Shown here: positions 11,881 to 23,194 of the stretch, piece by piece
How the letters are laid out: the number at the start of each line of letters is the position of its first letter
Position numbering within the stretch: position 1 is the stretch's first letter
Source: Plectosphaerella cucumerina
Lineage: Eukaryota; Ascomycota; Sordariomycetes; Glomerellales; Plectosphaerellaceae
NCBI GenBank assembly: GCA_020746995.1
Contig: JAGPXD010000002.1
Coordinates: 3,286,001-3,350,000, forward strand
DNA length: 64,000 nt
Direction: 5' to 3'
Program-made: the position numbers and the translations under genes
The notes under the pieces: generated by a model
What the model was told of the DNA's origin: nothing
Databases searched by the model: none
What the model saw: only the letters and a program-made list of their open reading frames with translations

Positions 11881-13393
11881 GGCTGACTTCTTCGTGCCGA
11901 GGGGACTGGCGAAGGGGGAGAAGGTGGATGGGTGAGAGGCAACTGAGAGCAAGCCGGTGAGGGAGAGAGAGCAGGGTGACCAGGAGGCGGGCGAAGGCGG
12001 GAGATATGTACTTGGAGTTTCCGGGGTGGTATCAAGCCATCGCCCCGGGTTAGCTTCCTACTCTGGGGTAACACCAGTCCGCCTCTCGGCCGGTTCGACC
12101 CCGAGGGGAAATGTGAAGGTGGCAAGACTAACGTGGTGGACTAGACATTTCCCCATGGGGGTCCACGAGGGTGAGACTCCCCGACGTGAGGCTACCTTGC
12201 TTCCCCGGTCCTTGTCGCGTCACGGTCACGAACTCAAGGCCAAACAGTGGTCCCCTGGTCTCCTGACCCAACTCGGTGGCCTGCTCGCTTCAAGGATGAT
12301 GGATCCTCTCCCCTCACAGATGCCTCCTACGCCAGTGTTAGCACTGGCCGACACGAGAGGGACTTTGGAAACGGGTCCCCAAACCGACCTAAGGAACTGC
12401 CGTAATCCCGAGCCAGACGTTGTCAACGGCCGCGAGTCAACGGGCGCCAACCAATTGCTGTGCAAGGCTCATCTCGCAAGCAAGGATTCTCCTCATGCGC
12501 CCTGCCCCTCGATTTCCCCCTCTCTCGGTATACCCCCACACGTATCCCGGTTTGAACCCCCCTCTCGCGTGCGGTCTTCTTGGCTTGTTTGGGCATTGAG
12601 GCATGAATACGAGGTGTGAATCGGCGAGGAAGGCCATGGGATCTGCACTGGAGCGCCGAGGCTCGGACCCGACTGGCAGACGTGCGAAAGGATGCCGGCT
12701 TGGCTTCCAAGGATCGGGCATGGCAAAGCTTACGCCGATGGGGGCGCACCATGGGGAGTATTGCCCCGTGGCATTTGAAGTCCGGGAACAAAGACCCAGT
12801 GTTGGATTGGCCGAAGACGTTAGGGGATGACTCGTCCTTCCGATTCCAGGTTGTTGGACATTGGGATGTTTTCTGACTCCATGATGTCTACTAGCATGTT
12901 CCCGGTTCTCATCTTGTTTTCAGCCCAGCATCTGTTCAATCATCTCACTAGACACACCATGACGAGAGACTTGAACACGGGGCAGTTGGGCCCGGGTTTC
13001 GAGCTGGGTTATTGCACGTGGCCAGGCAGTAGGTCGCCTCGTCTTCCCCAGAAGACGCCATGATCCTTCCAGCCAAGATGTCCCCAGCTTCCTGCTGCAA
13101 TTCTCCGGTGAAAGTCCTGATCCGGCGCACGCAATGAAACTAGGAACCATGCCATTGGTAGCTGCTTATTGCTGTGAAAGGATGTATGAAGACCATATCG
13201 CCGAACTTGACTGCCTTCACTTCCGCCTGACTACCTGGCTGCCCCGGGCCCCTCGGGCTCCGGCAGCTCGGGCTGGGTTGCCCCAGTTGATACCCCGGCC
13301 GTTCGTCCCGGGGACACTCCCCAAGCCCCAACGGCCAACATGGCACATGGCCTAAGGTCCGTCTAGTCTTCCCGACAGGAACACCAACCTGGT
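11881..13393. other. Promoter region of the sugar transporter
   Basis: No gene supported; small frames on both strands have no domain. The notable content is an imperfect inverted repeat at 12097-12164 with CCCCGAGGGG (12099-12108) and CCCCATGGGG (12151-12160), described separately. Confidence 0.55.
12097..12164. promoter_or_regulatory. Inverted repeat with two GGGGAAATGT words
   Basis: The left arm ACCCCGAGGGGAAATGT and right arm ACATTTCCCCATGGGGGT are near-reverse complements about 30 nt apart, 220-280 bp upstream of the transporter ATG. Paired sites of this form suit a dimeric or paired zinc-cluster regulator. Binding is inferred, not shown. Confidence 0.4.
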
Positions 13394-15278
13394 CTAGACG
13401 CATTTCCAGCTCGACGCCTCCTTATGGTCACTGCCCAGGAACGTCTGCTCCCTTGGCCACGCGCAGTGGTCACGCTCAATATCAACGCCAAGTGCCACCG
13501 CGTCATCAACGAATCTCGTGCCCCTGAGCGTCTCGGGTGCTTTACCCTGCTCGACCCAGGCCACAATAGCGCTCAGGACGTTACGTCCAGGATCAAATCC
13601 CACGCCCGCGGCTGGCGCCCCGCCCCCTTGCCCAAAGGCCCAAGCCCCCGGTCCCGTGCTACAGTGGAACATGCCCGAGATGGGGAAGTATCGGTGCCAG
13701 TCCCCGAGCTTGTCGTCAGAGTCTGCCATGCGCTGCACAAACCGCTCTGTGTTGAATTGCGTCACTTGATGGTCTTGACCACCGTGGTACGTGATGAGCT
13801 TTCCGCCGCGCCTCTTGAAGGCTGGCAGGTGTCTGGGGTATGTGCGGATGTTGAAAGGGTTGAGATGCTCGGCTCGACGGACAAGGTCGAAATCGTAGTC
13901 TTCAGCCTGCCAGGTTGGATCGCTAAGGACGACATAGCGAAACCATTCCTAGGCACGTCAGTACATATGGCCACCATCTCCGTTGGGAAGACTGAAAACG
14001 CACCACGGAGTGGGGAAATGGCTGGCCGGAGAGTAGCCGTTCTATGGCCTTCTTCTCGTTCCCCGGGTTCATGCGGGGGAAGATGAGCTCGCCGTCAGGG
14101 TAGGTGTACGGAGCGTAAATCTTCTCCAGCTGCTGCACCTGAGCCGCGTTGAGACATTGCGTCTTGTCGCTTTCTCCACCACAAAAAAGCGTCGATGGAT
14201 CAAAATGACACTTGTTGGGGATCTCGATGATGCCATCTGCGACGCCATCAATAGCGTCACACTGCCTGAGAACCTCGTCGTGAATGAGCCCCGTCCATGT
14301 GTCGGCAGTGATGAAGTCCTTGGATCCGACGGCTCCTGTGATGGTGTAGAACATGGCCCGCTGGCCTTGGAGGTTGTTGAAATCGACAGTCGGCGCGCCG
14401 GCGACGATGCCGTCATAGTCATTTGGGTACACTTCGGCAGCCTTGATGCCCATGCGGCCTCCTAGGGAGCAGCCTATGTAGTAGGAATGAGCTGGTCGCT
14501 TCTCGTAGAACTGTTCGATAATCTTCTTGGCCGACTCGGTGCCGACGTGAAGACTGCGCGTCGGTCAGCACTTCTTCCTGCCAGTATAGAGTTGAGGACC
14601 ATACGCTCGATAAGAGAAGTCCTCGATGACATCAGGGTTGTTCAGCATCGCCGCTGCCGTCGTGCCATTATGGCCATTGTTCGTCCCCATGGTGGCGAAT
14701 CCGTTGGCCGTCCCGTACGCCAAATCCTCGTACTTGATGCCTATCGCCGGTCAGTTGACATGAATTCCTGATTGAGAAAGGGCACTAACAGCCATCAACT
14801 CCCCCGTTGCCGGTTCCAAGATACCGGCCACCGTCCCATTTCTCGGGAAGCCAGACCTCAAAGCTGATGCTGGACCGTCGAGAAGTCGGAATCTGAAGCC
14901 CCACGCGGCACAAGTCGGCTTCAACTGTCTGGCTTCGCCGGTTGCAAGACTCGACGTTATCGCTCAGGTCAACGGTGCTGCCCTTTGTCACCACTTCGAG
15001 CTTGGTCAAGAGGGAGTTATGGACGAGCAGCTGGGGCTTGAGAGCGAGGCACCGCTCGCTAAACGACTTTCCTATAACGGATCCGCCTGCTGCAGCCAGC
15101 TGGGAGCCCGTCGCCAGGGTCCAGGTGAGGTCTGAAGGCAGCATCGGAGCTGATGTACCTTAGTTGTCAGTCGTGCCGGTGAAGATGGGAGCTTGAGGAT
15201 TCCAGTACCACGAGCGGGGTTAGTTGCTGGGTGCAACGCCATTAATAAGCAGCAAGAAATCACGCAAGACATGATCAT
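13394..15278 (-). CDS. Secreted tannase / feruloyl esterase family protein
   Basis: The core exons, 14790-15149 (first part), 14740-14605, 14553-14004 and 13948-13394, are secure. They encode a tannase-family serine esterase with the CS-D-HC arrangement: Cys217-Ser218 in GCSLGGR, Asp431 in GGQDHQV, and His467-Cys468 in FHCSTGPG. These enzymes split ester bonds of gallic or ferulic acid outside the cell. I favour an extra first exon (15278-15209) joined by a 58-nt intron (15208-15150). It supplies a hydrophobic leader (MIMSCVISCCLLMALHPA), keeps the frame, and places the ATG about 130 bp from a TATA box; the total is then 556 residues. The fallback start is the ATG at 15144 (531 residues), which has no obvious signal peptide. 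Confidence 0.85.
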
Positions 15279-15405
15279 TGATGCTAGGTTGCAGATACAG
15301 TCGTCGATCACCACCGCAAATTGGACGCAAGTCGACCAGGGGGATCAATGAACTTCATGCAGCTGGACCTGGAAGATCCATCTTGCACGTGTGTGATCGC
15401 TGCGC

Positions 15406-15412
15406 TTTTATA
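15406..15412 (-). promoter_or_regulatory. TATA box of the tannase gene
   Basis: TATAAAA on the minus strand, 128 bp before the ATG at 15278 and 262 bp before the ATG at 15144. The spacing favours the upstream start. Confidence 0.5.
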
Positions 15413-16463
15413 TCAACAGCTCAAGACCCATGCGAGCCACGATTTTTGACTTAAATCGTCAACCAGATCGAGCACCACCTTGTGCAATAGATAATGAGCT
15501 TTGGAGTTGTTCCACTCTCGAGCGTGCACTGAAGGATGAGGGATCCCGCCCCGCATGGTAGGGTTCCGGGACGGGACAGTGGTCCGGAAACCCACCAGCC
15601 AGGGGCTCGAGACAAGACCCACAGCTCCGAGCTATCAATATGTTCGCTGTTGTTGAAATTTTGTATGTCTGTTGCAGGTTGGTGCGTCGCCGTGGGACTG
15701 TAATTAAGAGGCGATCCCAGGTGTATCGAATGCCGTTGAAGGGGTGGTAAGAAGACTGTGCTATCCAGCCCAAGATGGTACCCACGACATCAGCATCCTG
15801 TGAATGTGTTCCTCTTCATGTATCTTCATGAGACTGGACTCATCTGCAGCTCTATAGCCAACACTGGTCCTGCATATAGTCTGACTAGACATCTCATGGT
15901 GTAAATGCTGCCAGCCTGTGCCTCAGGATTTGACCTCACATGCACCGTCTGTCTCCTGACCCCAACTGCCACGAGTACGTCTTGATAGGTTAGAAATGAA
16001 TGCAAATGTCCAGATTCAAGACGAGGAGGGTAATCAGCTCTTCACACCATCTTGGTGAGAGCCTCATGCACCTTATCGCCCACATAGCCAACCAAACCTC
16101 GCAAGCCTTGCCTTTTCCATAACGTCCAACCAAACCTGCAGGCAGCTTCGCCGATGCTTCAAACCTGACGGCACAGAGCCGTCCCGGCAGGCACTATCGG
16201 ATGACTCTGACGGTATGATTCGCACAACGGCATATCAACATTCTCCGCGGTGGAAGGGCGTGCATGATGCGGCAACTCATTGGTCGAGGGTCACTTCATG
16301 CAGCATGGCGAACAGCAGCTCTTACTCCTCGGTGACCTAATCGGGCAGTGATGATTAACAAGAGATGGTGCCACACGCCCGAACATAATAAGGCCATCCG
16401 TTTCCCTCTTCGATCCAGGTTATCCCCTCATCTTCACCCGAACTCTCATCTATACCTCCTGCC
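15413..16463. other. Divergent intergenic region
   Basis: Upstream of the tannase (minus) and the ubiquitin-like protein gene (plus). Only short frames without domain support; nothing else recognised. Confidence 0.55.
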
Positions 16464-18702
16464 ATGGATCAAGTTGGCGTTCTCGTCCCGGCGGGGCCAA
16501 CTCCCGCCGCTGGCGAAGATGTTTCCTGCCTTGCTGGGTGTCTTATGAGCTGCATTCTTTCCTGCGCGGCAAGCAACGACCTCTTTGCCGAAAGGTCATT
16601 TGCCATGCTTCACACCGGAATGGCCGCCAACATGTCTGCTCTCGAGCAGCTCAAAGCCTTCCTCAACGAGGACAACCTCATGCCCACAATCAAGGTCGAA
16701 GGGAAACAGTCGGTTGATGAACTCACCAAACGTTTCCACGACCTGTGCAGGGGCGTGGCAGTTGTCCTTCTCCGAGCCAACACGTCGTCGCCCGGCTTCG
16801 ACGAAGCCGGTCTGAGGGCACTCACCGATCAGCAGATGGCACAGAGGCTCAGTCCGAGACACTTGGCAACCGTCATTCGAGGGGAGCGTCACAAATGGCT
16901 CAAGCCGAGAGCGGTGCTCTATCTCGAACAACTTGCGACCCTGGCCATCGACGTGATGCTCCACACATACGTCTTTCGCCTTGCGAAGTTGCAGATGAGG
17001 TATGCCGTCAAACGTCCTCAATATGAGTGTCTCCGAGCGACCGCTGACAGCTCGTCCTGTGCAGTCGGTCCAAAGCCACGCCTGGGGCGTTTGAAGAGGA
17101 GCTCGCAGTTCGTGCCTTTGCCCAGCGCTTCGTGGCTATTCGACAAAAAGAATGCGAGAAAAGACAGGCGGATCACGAGAAAAGGTACCGGCTGAGGGAA
17201 ATGTCTGATCGCTCAGAGACTTGCTCAATTGCCTCTTCGAATAAGGAGACAAGTCGAGACGATGATACTTCGAAGCGTTGTCCCTCTGAAGCTGGCTCCG
17301 AAACAAAAACCGTCGTTGTTGAGGAGGACCCCCCAGCCACCCCCGCGCCTTCTCCTCCCCCTGAATCTCCTCTGGTCAAGACCAAGGTTCGTTTGAATCC
17401 TCGAATATTCAACCGCATTGCTGATGCATTGGAAATTAGGGCGAAGCAATCCAGCCACCCGTAGCGCCTCTTGCCCTGTCAAATGCTGCGGAGTCAAGTC
17501 AGGGCCCTCCCCAAAGCCTCGTGAAGGATGTAAAGGGACCACACCCTGTCAAACCAGGTTTCCTCAAGAAGCATCTCACAGATCTTCGTCATCGGGCATG
17601 GAACATCTTCAGCCGCGATGCCGCGGCTCTGAGGTCCCTAAACTACCACGGGGAGCCACCTCTGATCGAAGCTTGGGTCGTCAGCAACAGGGACTCATGC
17701 GCTTTCCAACGCCAGGGAAGTAATTCTATGCTTCTCAAAGAAATCAGGCAACATTTAAAGAGTGGTATCGACCCAGTCTGGGATGCCGCCTTCAAGCTCA
17801 CCGTCAAAGAGCGCAGGAACCTGGAGTGGACGAAGGCCAAAGCGTCCGTTGCCGATCTACGTCGACGCAGATGCATCCTTGTATCTACTTGCAACAATTC
17901 TTGGCAATCCTCGCAGCCCAACAGCATTCAGCATCACACTGTCTACTTTGTAGTCGGTGAGAAGCTTGACTGCGTTCTGATCAGGGATCCGCAAGGGGCG
18001 GAATTGCTTGTTCCTGTCGACGAAAAATGGTTCTGGACGGTGAGTTTTCCCTTTTTTATCGGGCGTCTCAACATCACTGGGCCCCTTTTTCTAACGCCTT
18101 CTATTTGAATACCCCTTCGCTAACTTATTGTCATGTACCAGTACGTCAAAACTGCCTATTTTGCTCAAGGAAATAAGAACCCACCTTGGCAGTACTCGAT
18201 TTCCAGCGGCTTCTATAAGCTCGTAGCGGAAGATGGCGCTGTAATCTCCCACGGCTCATCCTCGACATTACTTCGTGCTGGGCGCACATACAATATGGTC
18301 ATAGTTCACCCCCCACGACTTCCAGCCGGTCCGGTTTCGGTAGGCTGCCATCGCTCGCACCCGGCATGGGAGGCTTGTCCCCCGCCTGGTTACCCACCGC
18401 GGTTCGGACCTCTGAATCCTCCTGCAGCTCCTCACCCTCTGCGGGGTCGAGGCAGCATTGTTTCTCTGTCTGAATCATTCTCGGATGATGAGAATGACGA
18501 AGAGGTCACTTGGGAGATTGTGAAAGAGCTGGGTTTCGAAGATTGGAAGCCCGCGAGCACTGCGACGCTTTCTGAGCTTTTGGACGCCTACACATACGCT
18601 CCGGACACGGAGTTCGACGTTGACATCTCCGACAGCGTGCTGGGGCCTATGCCAGTAGATGATTCCGACACGAGCTCTGGCTCTGGCAGCACGGTGGACT
18701 AG
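16464..18702 (+). CDS. Fungal protein with C-terminal ubiquitin-like domain
   Basis: Four exons (16464-16999, 17065-17386, 17440-18039, 18142-18702) give 672 residues. The start is GCCATGG. The splices remove an in-frame stop at 17437-17439 and keep phase. Residues 1-178 are mostly helical, with a cysteine cluster near 22-34 (CLAGCLMSCILSC). Residues 180-330 are charged and low-complexity (Ser, Lys, Glu, Pro). Residues about 454-541 match the fungal ubiquitin-like fold by strand order: 'LIRDPQGAELLVP', then helix 'YVKTAYF', then 'SGFYKLVAEDGAVI', then 'LRAGRTYNMVIV'. The remainder is a proline-rich linker and a strongly acidic tail (590-672). Many such Ubl proteins are lineage-specific in filamentous fungi and uncharacterised. 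There is no C-terminal Gly-Gly, so it is unlikely to be a conjugated modifier. Function unknown. Confidence 0.7.
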
Positions 18703-19524
18703 GCCTTGGAGGGGGCTGGATGATTCACGAATAATGGCCCACGTTTCATACCGTAGCAGAACACGGATTAAGATTGCTTGCAGATTGAAATGTTTGCTGA
18801 TCCTGAGTCCTCATTGTTGGATGTTGTGGAGAAGACCACATCAGCATGAGACTTTGTTTGCAAGCGCCTGTTGTTTTCACCAACCTCATCAGTCGAGATC
18901 ACTCTAAGACGCTCTGCGAGATTTTGGGTTGTGAGTCTTCGGGATTCTACCAGTCACCATTCACTCCAGAAAGCTTCACAGGTACTGGCACCGAACCATC
19001 GTTCGAAAGGCCAATGTTGCTACCCGAGACATGACGCGAGCCATGAAACAAGTTGTATGTATATTTTTACCGCCCAGCCTGACATGCCAGGCTCCAATTG
19101 CAAGGCCTCCGGCATGAGAAAAGAATGGATGGCAGCGTCAGCAGCCTTTCATACCCACTCAAACAACCTGCGGCTGCATGCATCATGTCGACACGGGTCT
19201 CATGGCTGTCAGATTGCCGTCCTTTTGCCCCAATCCAGCATCCTATCATCTGACGCGGCATCAGATAACTCGCCCAGGCAATCAATATTGCAGCCGCACC
19301 CGTCGGCTACGGGCATTTGCATTGCAGGAGGCGAGTTGCATTTGGCGAATGTTTGGTAAAATTGGAAACACGAGGTAGAGTCAGAAGCCCCAAGAGGATT
19401 CCTACTGTCTGCTGCCTGACAAACAGGCTGAATGATTAATCAGACGTACAAAACAACGACGGTTCCATTTCCCATCAAGGTCTTGCACTTCTGGTTCAAC
19501 CTTCATCCCAACTTGGCCAGCACG
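18703..19524. other. Intergenic, nothing recognised
   Basis: Holds the 3' end of the Ubl gene and the former promoter of the broken fusion gene. An in-frame ATG at 19432 would extend the latter by 31 residues. Confidence 0.5.
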
Positions 19525-22500
19525 ATGGCTACGCTCGACCAACTCAAGCAGGCTCTTTGCCAATCGGCCGACGCCGCCTCTTGTCCGCGGCTTCCCATCG
19601 ACGACGATCAGTACGTTTTATGCTTCAACCTCGTCAAGCGAGGGTGCGGATCGACGGCGTACGATACTTTCATCATCCCACAGCTGAAGCAAGTGGTGCG
19701 TCGTCTCCTCAGCAACCGTTCCCGCATCTCAGTTCTCGAAATCGGCCCAGGTGGGAAGAGTGTCCTGGGGCAACTTCCAAGATACATGAGGAAGAAGATT
19801 GAGACTTACGACGCTTTTGAGCCCAACAAAGACCTTGCCAGTTCGTGCAAGAAATGGCTTCTCTCTAGCGAAGCACCACTTCCAGGCGTTCGAAAGCACC
19901 GCATATTTCCTCTTTCCTTCCCGCCCACGTCGCCTCTTGATGACAGGCGGTACGACCTTGTTCTTTTGTGCCACAGCATGTACGGTATGGGCAACAAAGC
20001 GACCATCATCCGAAAGGCCCTCAATGTAGCTTCCGATTTCCGGGGTTGTTGCTGTCTTCCACCGAGAGAGTCTCAACGTCGAAGGCCTGGTGTGCCAAAA
20101 CACAGCTTCTTTCCCATCCGGAACCATCGACATCTCCCACTATGATAGCGAGATTGACGACTTTGCTCAGTTCATTGCAGGGTTCACTCCGGCAGATGCC
20201 GCAGTCAAGAAGAAATGGCGCGACATATGCCGTGATGCAGCAGAGCACAACAGTTTGCGGCTCAAATACCCCGGTGTTAACCTTCGTTTCAGTGCGCCAG
20301 AGACCATGATGCTGTTTTCACAGCATTCGACTTCCCTATCCGAGATCACATCCAAGGTGCCCCTATCCGATGGCATCGACACGCTCAAGAACCGAGAGGC
20401 CCGCGTTCGCCGCCCTGCTGCAGTCCTCAAGCCGACGGAGGCTCATCAGATCCAGGAGTGCGTCAGGTGGGCATTGGTGCACAACCTCGGGCTCAGTATT
20501 GTCGGTGGCGGCCATGGAGGCCAGTGACTCTGGACTGGCGTGGTGGGCATCGACATGAGCGCGTTCTCGGACATCCACATCCTCCAGACGGTGACCGACG
20601 ACGCCTCCAAACACTCGGAGACGATTCTGGTGGCCGGAGGCGGCTGCAAAACAGGCGACATCATCCAGCAAGCCACAGATATGGGCGTCACCATCCCTCT
20701 TGGGTCCCGCCCGAGTGTTGGCGCAGGGCTATGGCTCCAGGGCGGCATCGGTCACTTGACGCGACTCCACGGATTTGCGTCGGATGCCATCCTCGGTGCA
20801 GTGATGGTGAGTCCGGCGACGGGCGATATCCTCTACGTCGGTACCGTGCCCGCCGAGCACCGGCCCACCGGCTCCTCTCGCCCTGACAACGAAGACGAGA
20901 TCCTTTGGGCACTGAGAGGCGCGGGAAATCAGGTCGCCATCGTCCTCAGCGTCGTTTTCCGCACCGTTCCAGCTTACACTTTCGCCGTCGCCAACTGGAA
21001 CCTACCCCTTCTCGACGGAACCAAGCCCAAGGCCCCAAGTATAACTCTCCAACACTTCAGCGATCGCCTCGCAACCAAATTACCAAAGAGCGCCTCCTCA
21101 GACGCATACATCCACTGGTGCCCAAAGACTCGCCAGATCTGCCTATGAGTGTCACTTCTCGAGGCATTTCCCACCGCTACAACGACGCTTGCACTCTCCG
21201 CTCATACAGAAGCAACAGAGCGGGCTGTCTCGGTCTTGGGGCCTGAAATGAATCACAGAGTGGTTGATGCCGTCGGCCTCTTCGACGCAGAGCTGGGTAT
21301 GCTCGAGCTCAACAAAGGTCATCTCGGCGGCAACAGCAAGACGTCGGCCTTCAAGCGGTGTGTTTTCCTGCCGAAAATGAACAGGTACATCGACGCTGCT
21401 CTTCGGACGGCAATGGAGAAGGCCCCGTCCCTTCTTTGCTATTTGCATCTGCTACATGGCGGCTTCGAGGGATCAGTGGACGGCCTTCACCCAGAGTCTA
21501 CGGCGTTTGGATGCCGGGAGTGGGAGTTCGCCTGCATCATCACGGGCGTGTGGCCCCGGAATGAAGATGACACCGAGACAGCGCGAAAAGTTGTGAGCTG
21601 GGTGTATGATCTCGCCGAGCGCCTGCTTCCCATGAGTTGCGGAGCGTACGGTGCTGACCTCGGCCCTGACCTGAGGGATGCCCAGCTGGCGGCCGCTGCC
21701 TTTGGGCCAAACAAGGCGCGCCTGGCAAAGATCAAACGCTCCATGGATCCCGGAAACGTGCTGAGATATGTCTGCCCTCTTCCCACGTCTTCCCGGGGAC
21801 AACGACTGATCTTGATCGTCACTAGGGGCCGCGGGGCTGGCAAGGACCATTCTGCACTGCTTTGGGTAAAGGCTCTGGCCGACGCAGGCATCACATCCCG
21901 TGCCGTGAGCATCAGTGATGCGACAAAGCGAGAATACGCGGCCTCTTCCGGCGCCGATCTGCTTGCCTTGGTCAACGACCGCGACTACAAGGAGCAGCAT
22001 CGACCTGCACTCACGGCCTTCTACCGCGACCAAGTCAGCCGCAGACCTCATCTTCCAGAGGAGCACTTCTTGAATGTGGTTCGCAGCGCATTTGACGTGG
22101 ACGTGGTCATCTTCACCGGAATGAGAGACGATGCCCCGGTCGCGAACTTTGCGCATCTTGTGCCTGAGAGCAGGGTCATCGAGGTTCGCGTCTTTGTCGG
22201 AGAAGAGACGCGAGAGGTGCCGCCTATCCTCCTCGATGAAGGTCGCAAAGATGCGAAGCAGGACTACAAGCCTTGCCTCGAGTTCAACAACGAGCGACGT
22301 GGGAATGCAGCAGCTACTGCTTTCGCCAAGGATCACCTGGTCCCATTGTTCGACGAGGAGCTCCACCGTCTCACGGAGATGGTGACGTCGATTCCGGACC
22401 ACCCTCGCGAGGGCATCGATTTCCGCCATGTCCTCAACATCGCCCAGAAGCCATAAGGGTTTGAGCTGTGCACTTCGCAATTTCGAGACCGGTTCGCCGG

Positions 22501-22939
22501 CTCCTGGGCCGACATTGGGATACTGGTGTGCTGCGAGGCAGGTGGATTCATCTTCGCCACGGCGTTGGGACAAGCGATCAACATCCCGCTGGCTCTCATT
22601 CGCAACGCCAACAAGTTGCCGCCGCCGACTTTCAGTGTCCCCAAGCCCCAGTCTCACATATCGTGTGCTGGAGGAGAAGGCACCGAGGCTGCTATGTTGG
22701 AGATGGGACGAGATGTCACCCCTCAGGATGCCTCGATGGTGGTCATCGATGACATCCTCGCCACTGGAGAGACGCCGTGTGCTGCGTTGACCTTGCTGGA
22801 GAAGGCCGGAGTGAGCAGGGAGAAGGTGAGCGTCATGGTGGTGGCAGAATTTCCCCTCCATCAGGGCAGGAATATGCTTCGGCAGCGCGGGTTTGGCAGG
22901 GTGCGCATCCAGAGCCTCATGGTCTTTGGAGGGATGTAA
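19525..22939 (+). pseudogene. Broken four-domain fusion: methyltransferase, FAD oxidoreductase, P-loop kinase-like, phosphoribosyltransferase
   Basis: One continuous coding relic of about 1,130 codons. Frame 1 from 19525 encodes a SAM methyltransferase-like part (VLEIGPGGKS, then DLVLLCHSMYGM). Between about 20027 and 20042 the frame shifts by one. The second frame then runs to 22939 but is cut by TGA at 20525, TGA at 21146 and TAA at 22454, with homologous-looking protein continuing directly across each. Part two (to about 21775) is an FAD-PCMH oxidase (SIVGGGHGGQ, later SMDPGNVLRYVCPL). Part three has the P-loop TRGRGAGKD (21821-21847), with KREYA and YKEQHRP, like animal-type phosphomevalonate kinase. 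Part four has the PRPP loop VVIDDILATGE (near 22740). No intron can remove the stops without losing conserved residues. Sequencing error is the main alternative, but four lesions in one gene argue for decay. Confidence 0.8.
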
Positions 22940-23066
22940 CGAGGACGGAGGACATGATACGGGATCTGATTTCGGGGGGTCGGTCAATTGGTTTCGAACC
23001 CTGTCTCGACAAAACATCGAATAGAAGATGATCAGGGTCCTCGTGTAGCAGCGTAGGACAAAAATC

Positions 23067-23083
23067 AAAAAAAAAAAAAAAAA
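23067..23083 (-). terminator. Long T-run after tRNA-Arg
   Basis: Seventeen T residues in a row on the minus strand, 28 nt past the tRNA 3' end; a strong polymerase III stop. Confidence 0.65.
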
Positions 23084-23110
23084 CGAACCAGGCAGATGGT
23101 TCAGAAGTTG

Positions 23111-23194
23111 TGACCGCGGCAGGGATCGAACCTGCAGCCTTCTGATGAAACTTCGGATCGAAGTCAGATACTCTGCCAATTGAGCCACGCGGCC
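23111..23194 (-). tRNA. tRNA-Arg (UCG) with an 11-nt intron
   Basis: An 84-nt gene. The acceptor arm pairs GGCCGCG with CGCGGUC, the D-stem pairs GCUC with GAGU, and the T-stem pairs GCAGG with CCUGC around UUCGAUC, with a canonical B box. Between the halves of the anticodon stem (UCUGA/UCAGA), the loop reads CU-UCG-A, an 11-nt intron, then A, giving anticodon UCG. The intron starts one base after the anticodon, as in eukaryotic nuclear tRNAs. Confidence 0.9.

Noticed and set aside
20525..21148. In-frame TGA codons as selenocysteine
   Set aside because: Ascomycetes lack the selenocysteine machinery, and the same gene also has a frameshift and a TAA.
22990..23020. TCGAACC B-box-like word suggesting another tRNA
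   Set aside because: No cloverleaf can be built around it; it lies in the 3' flank of the relic.
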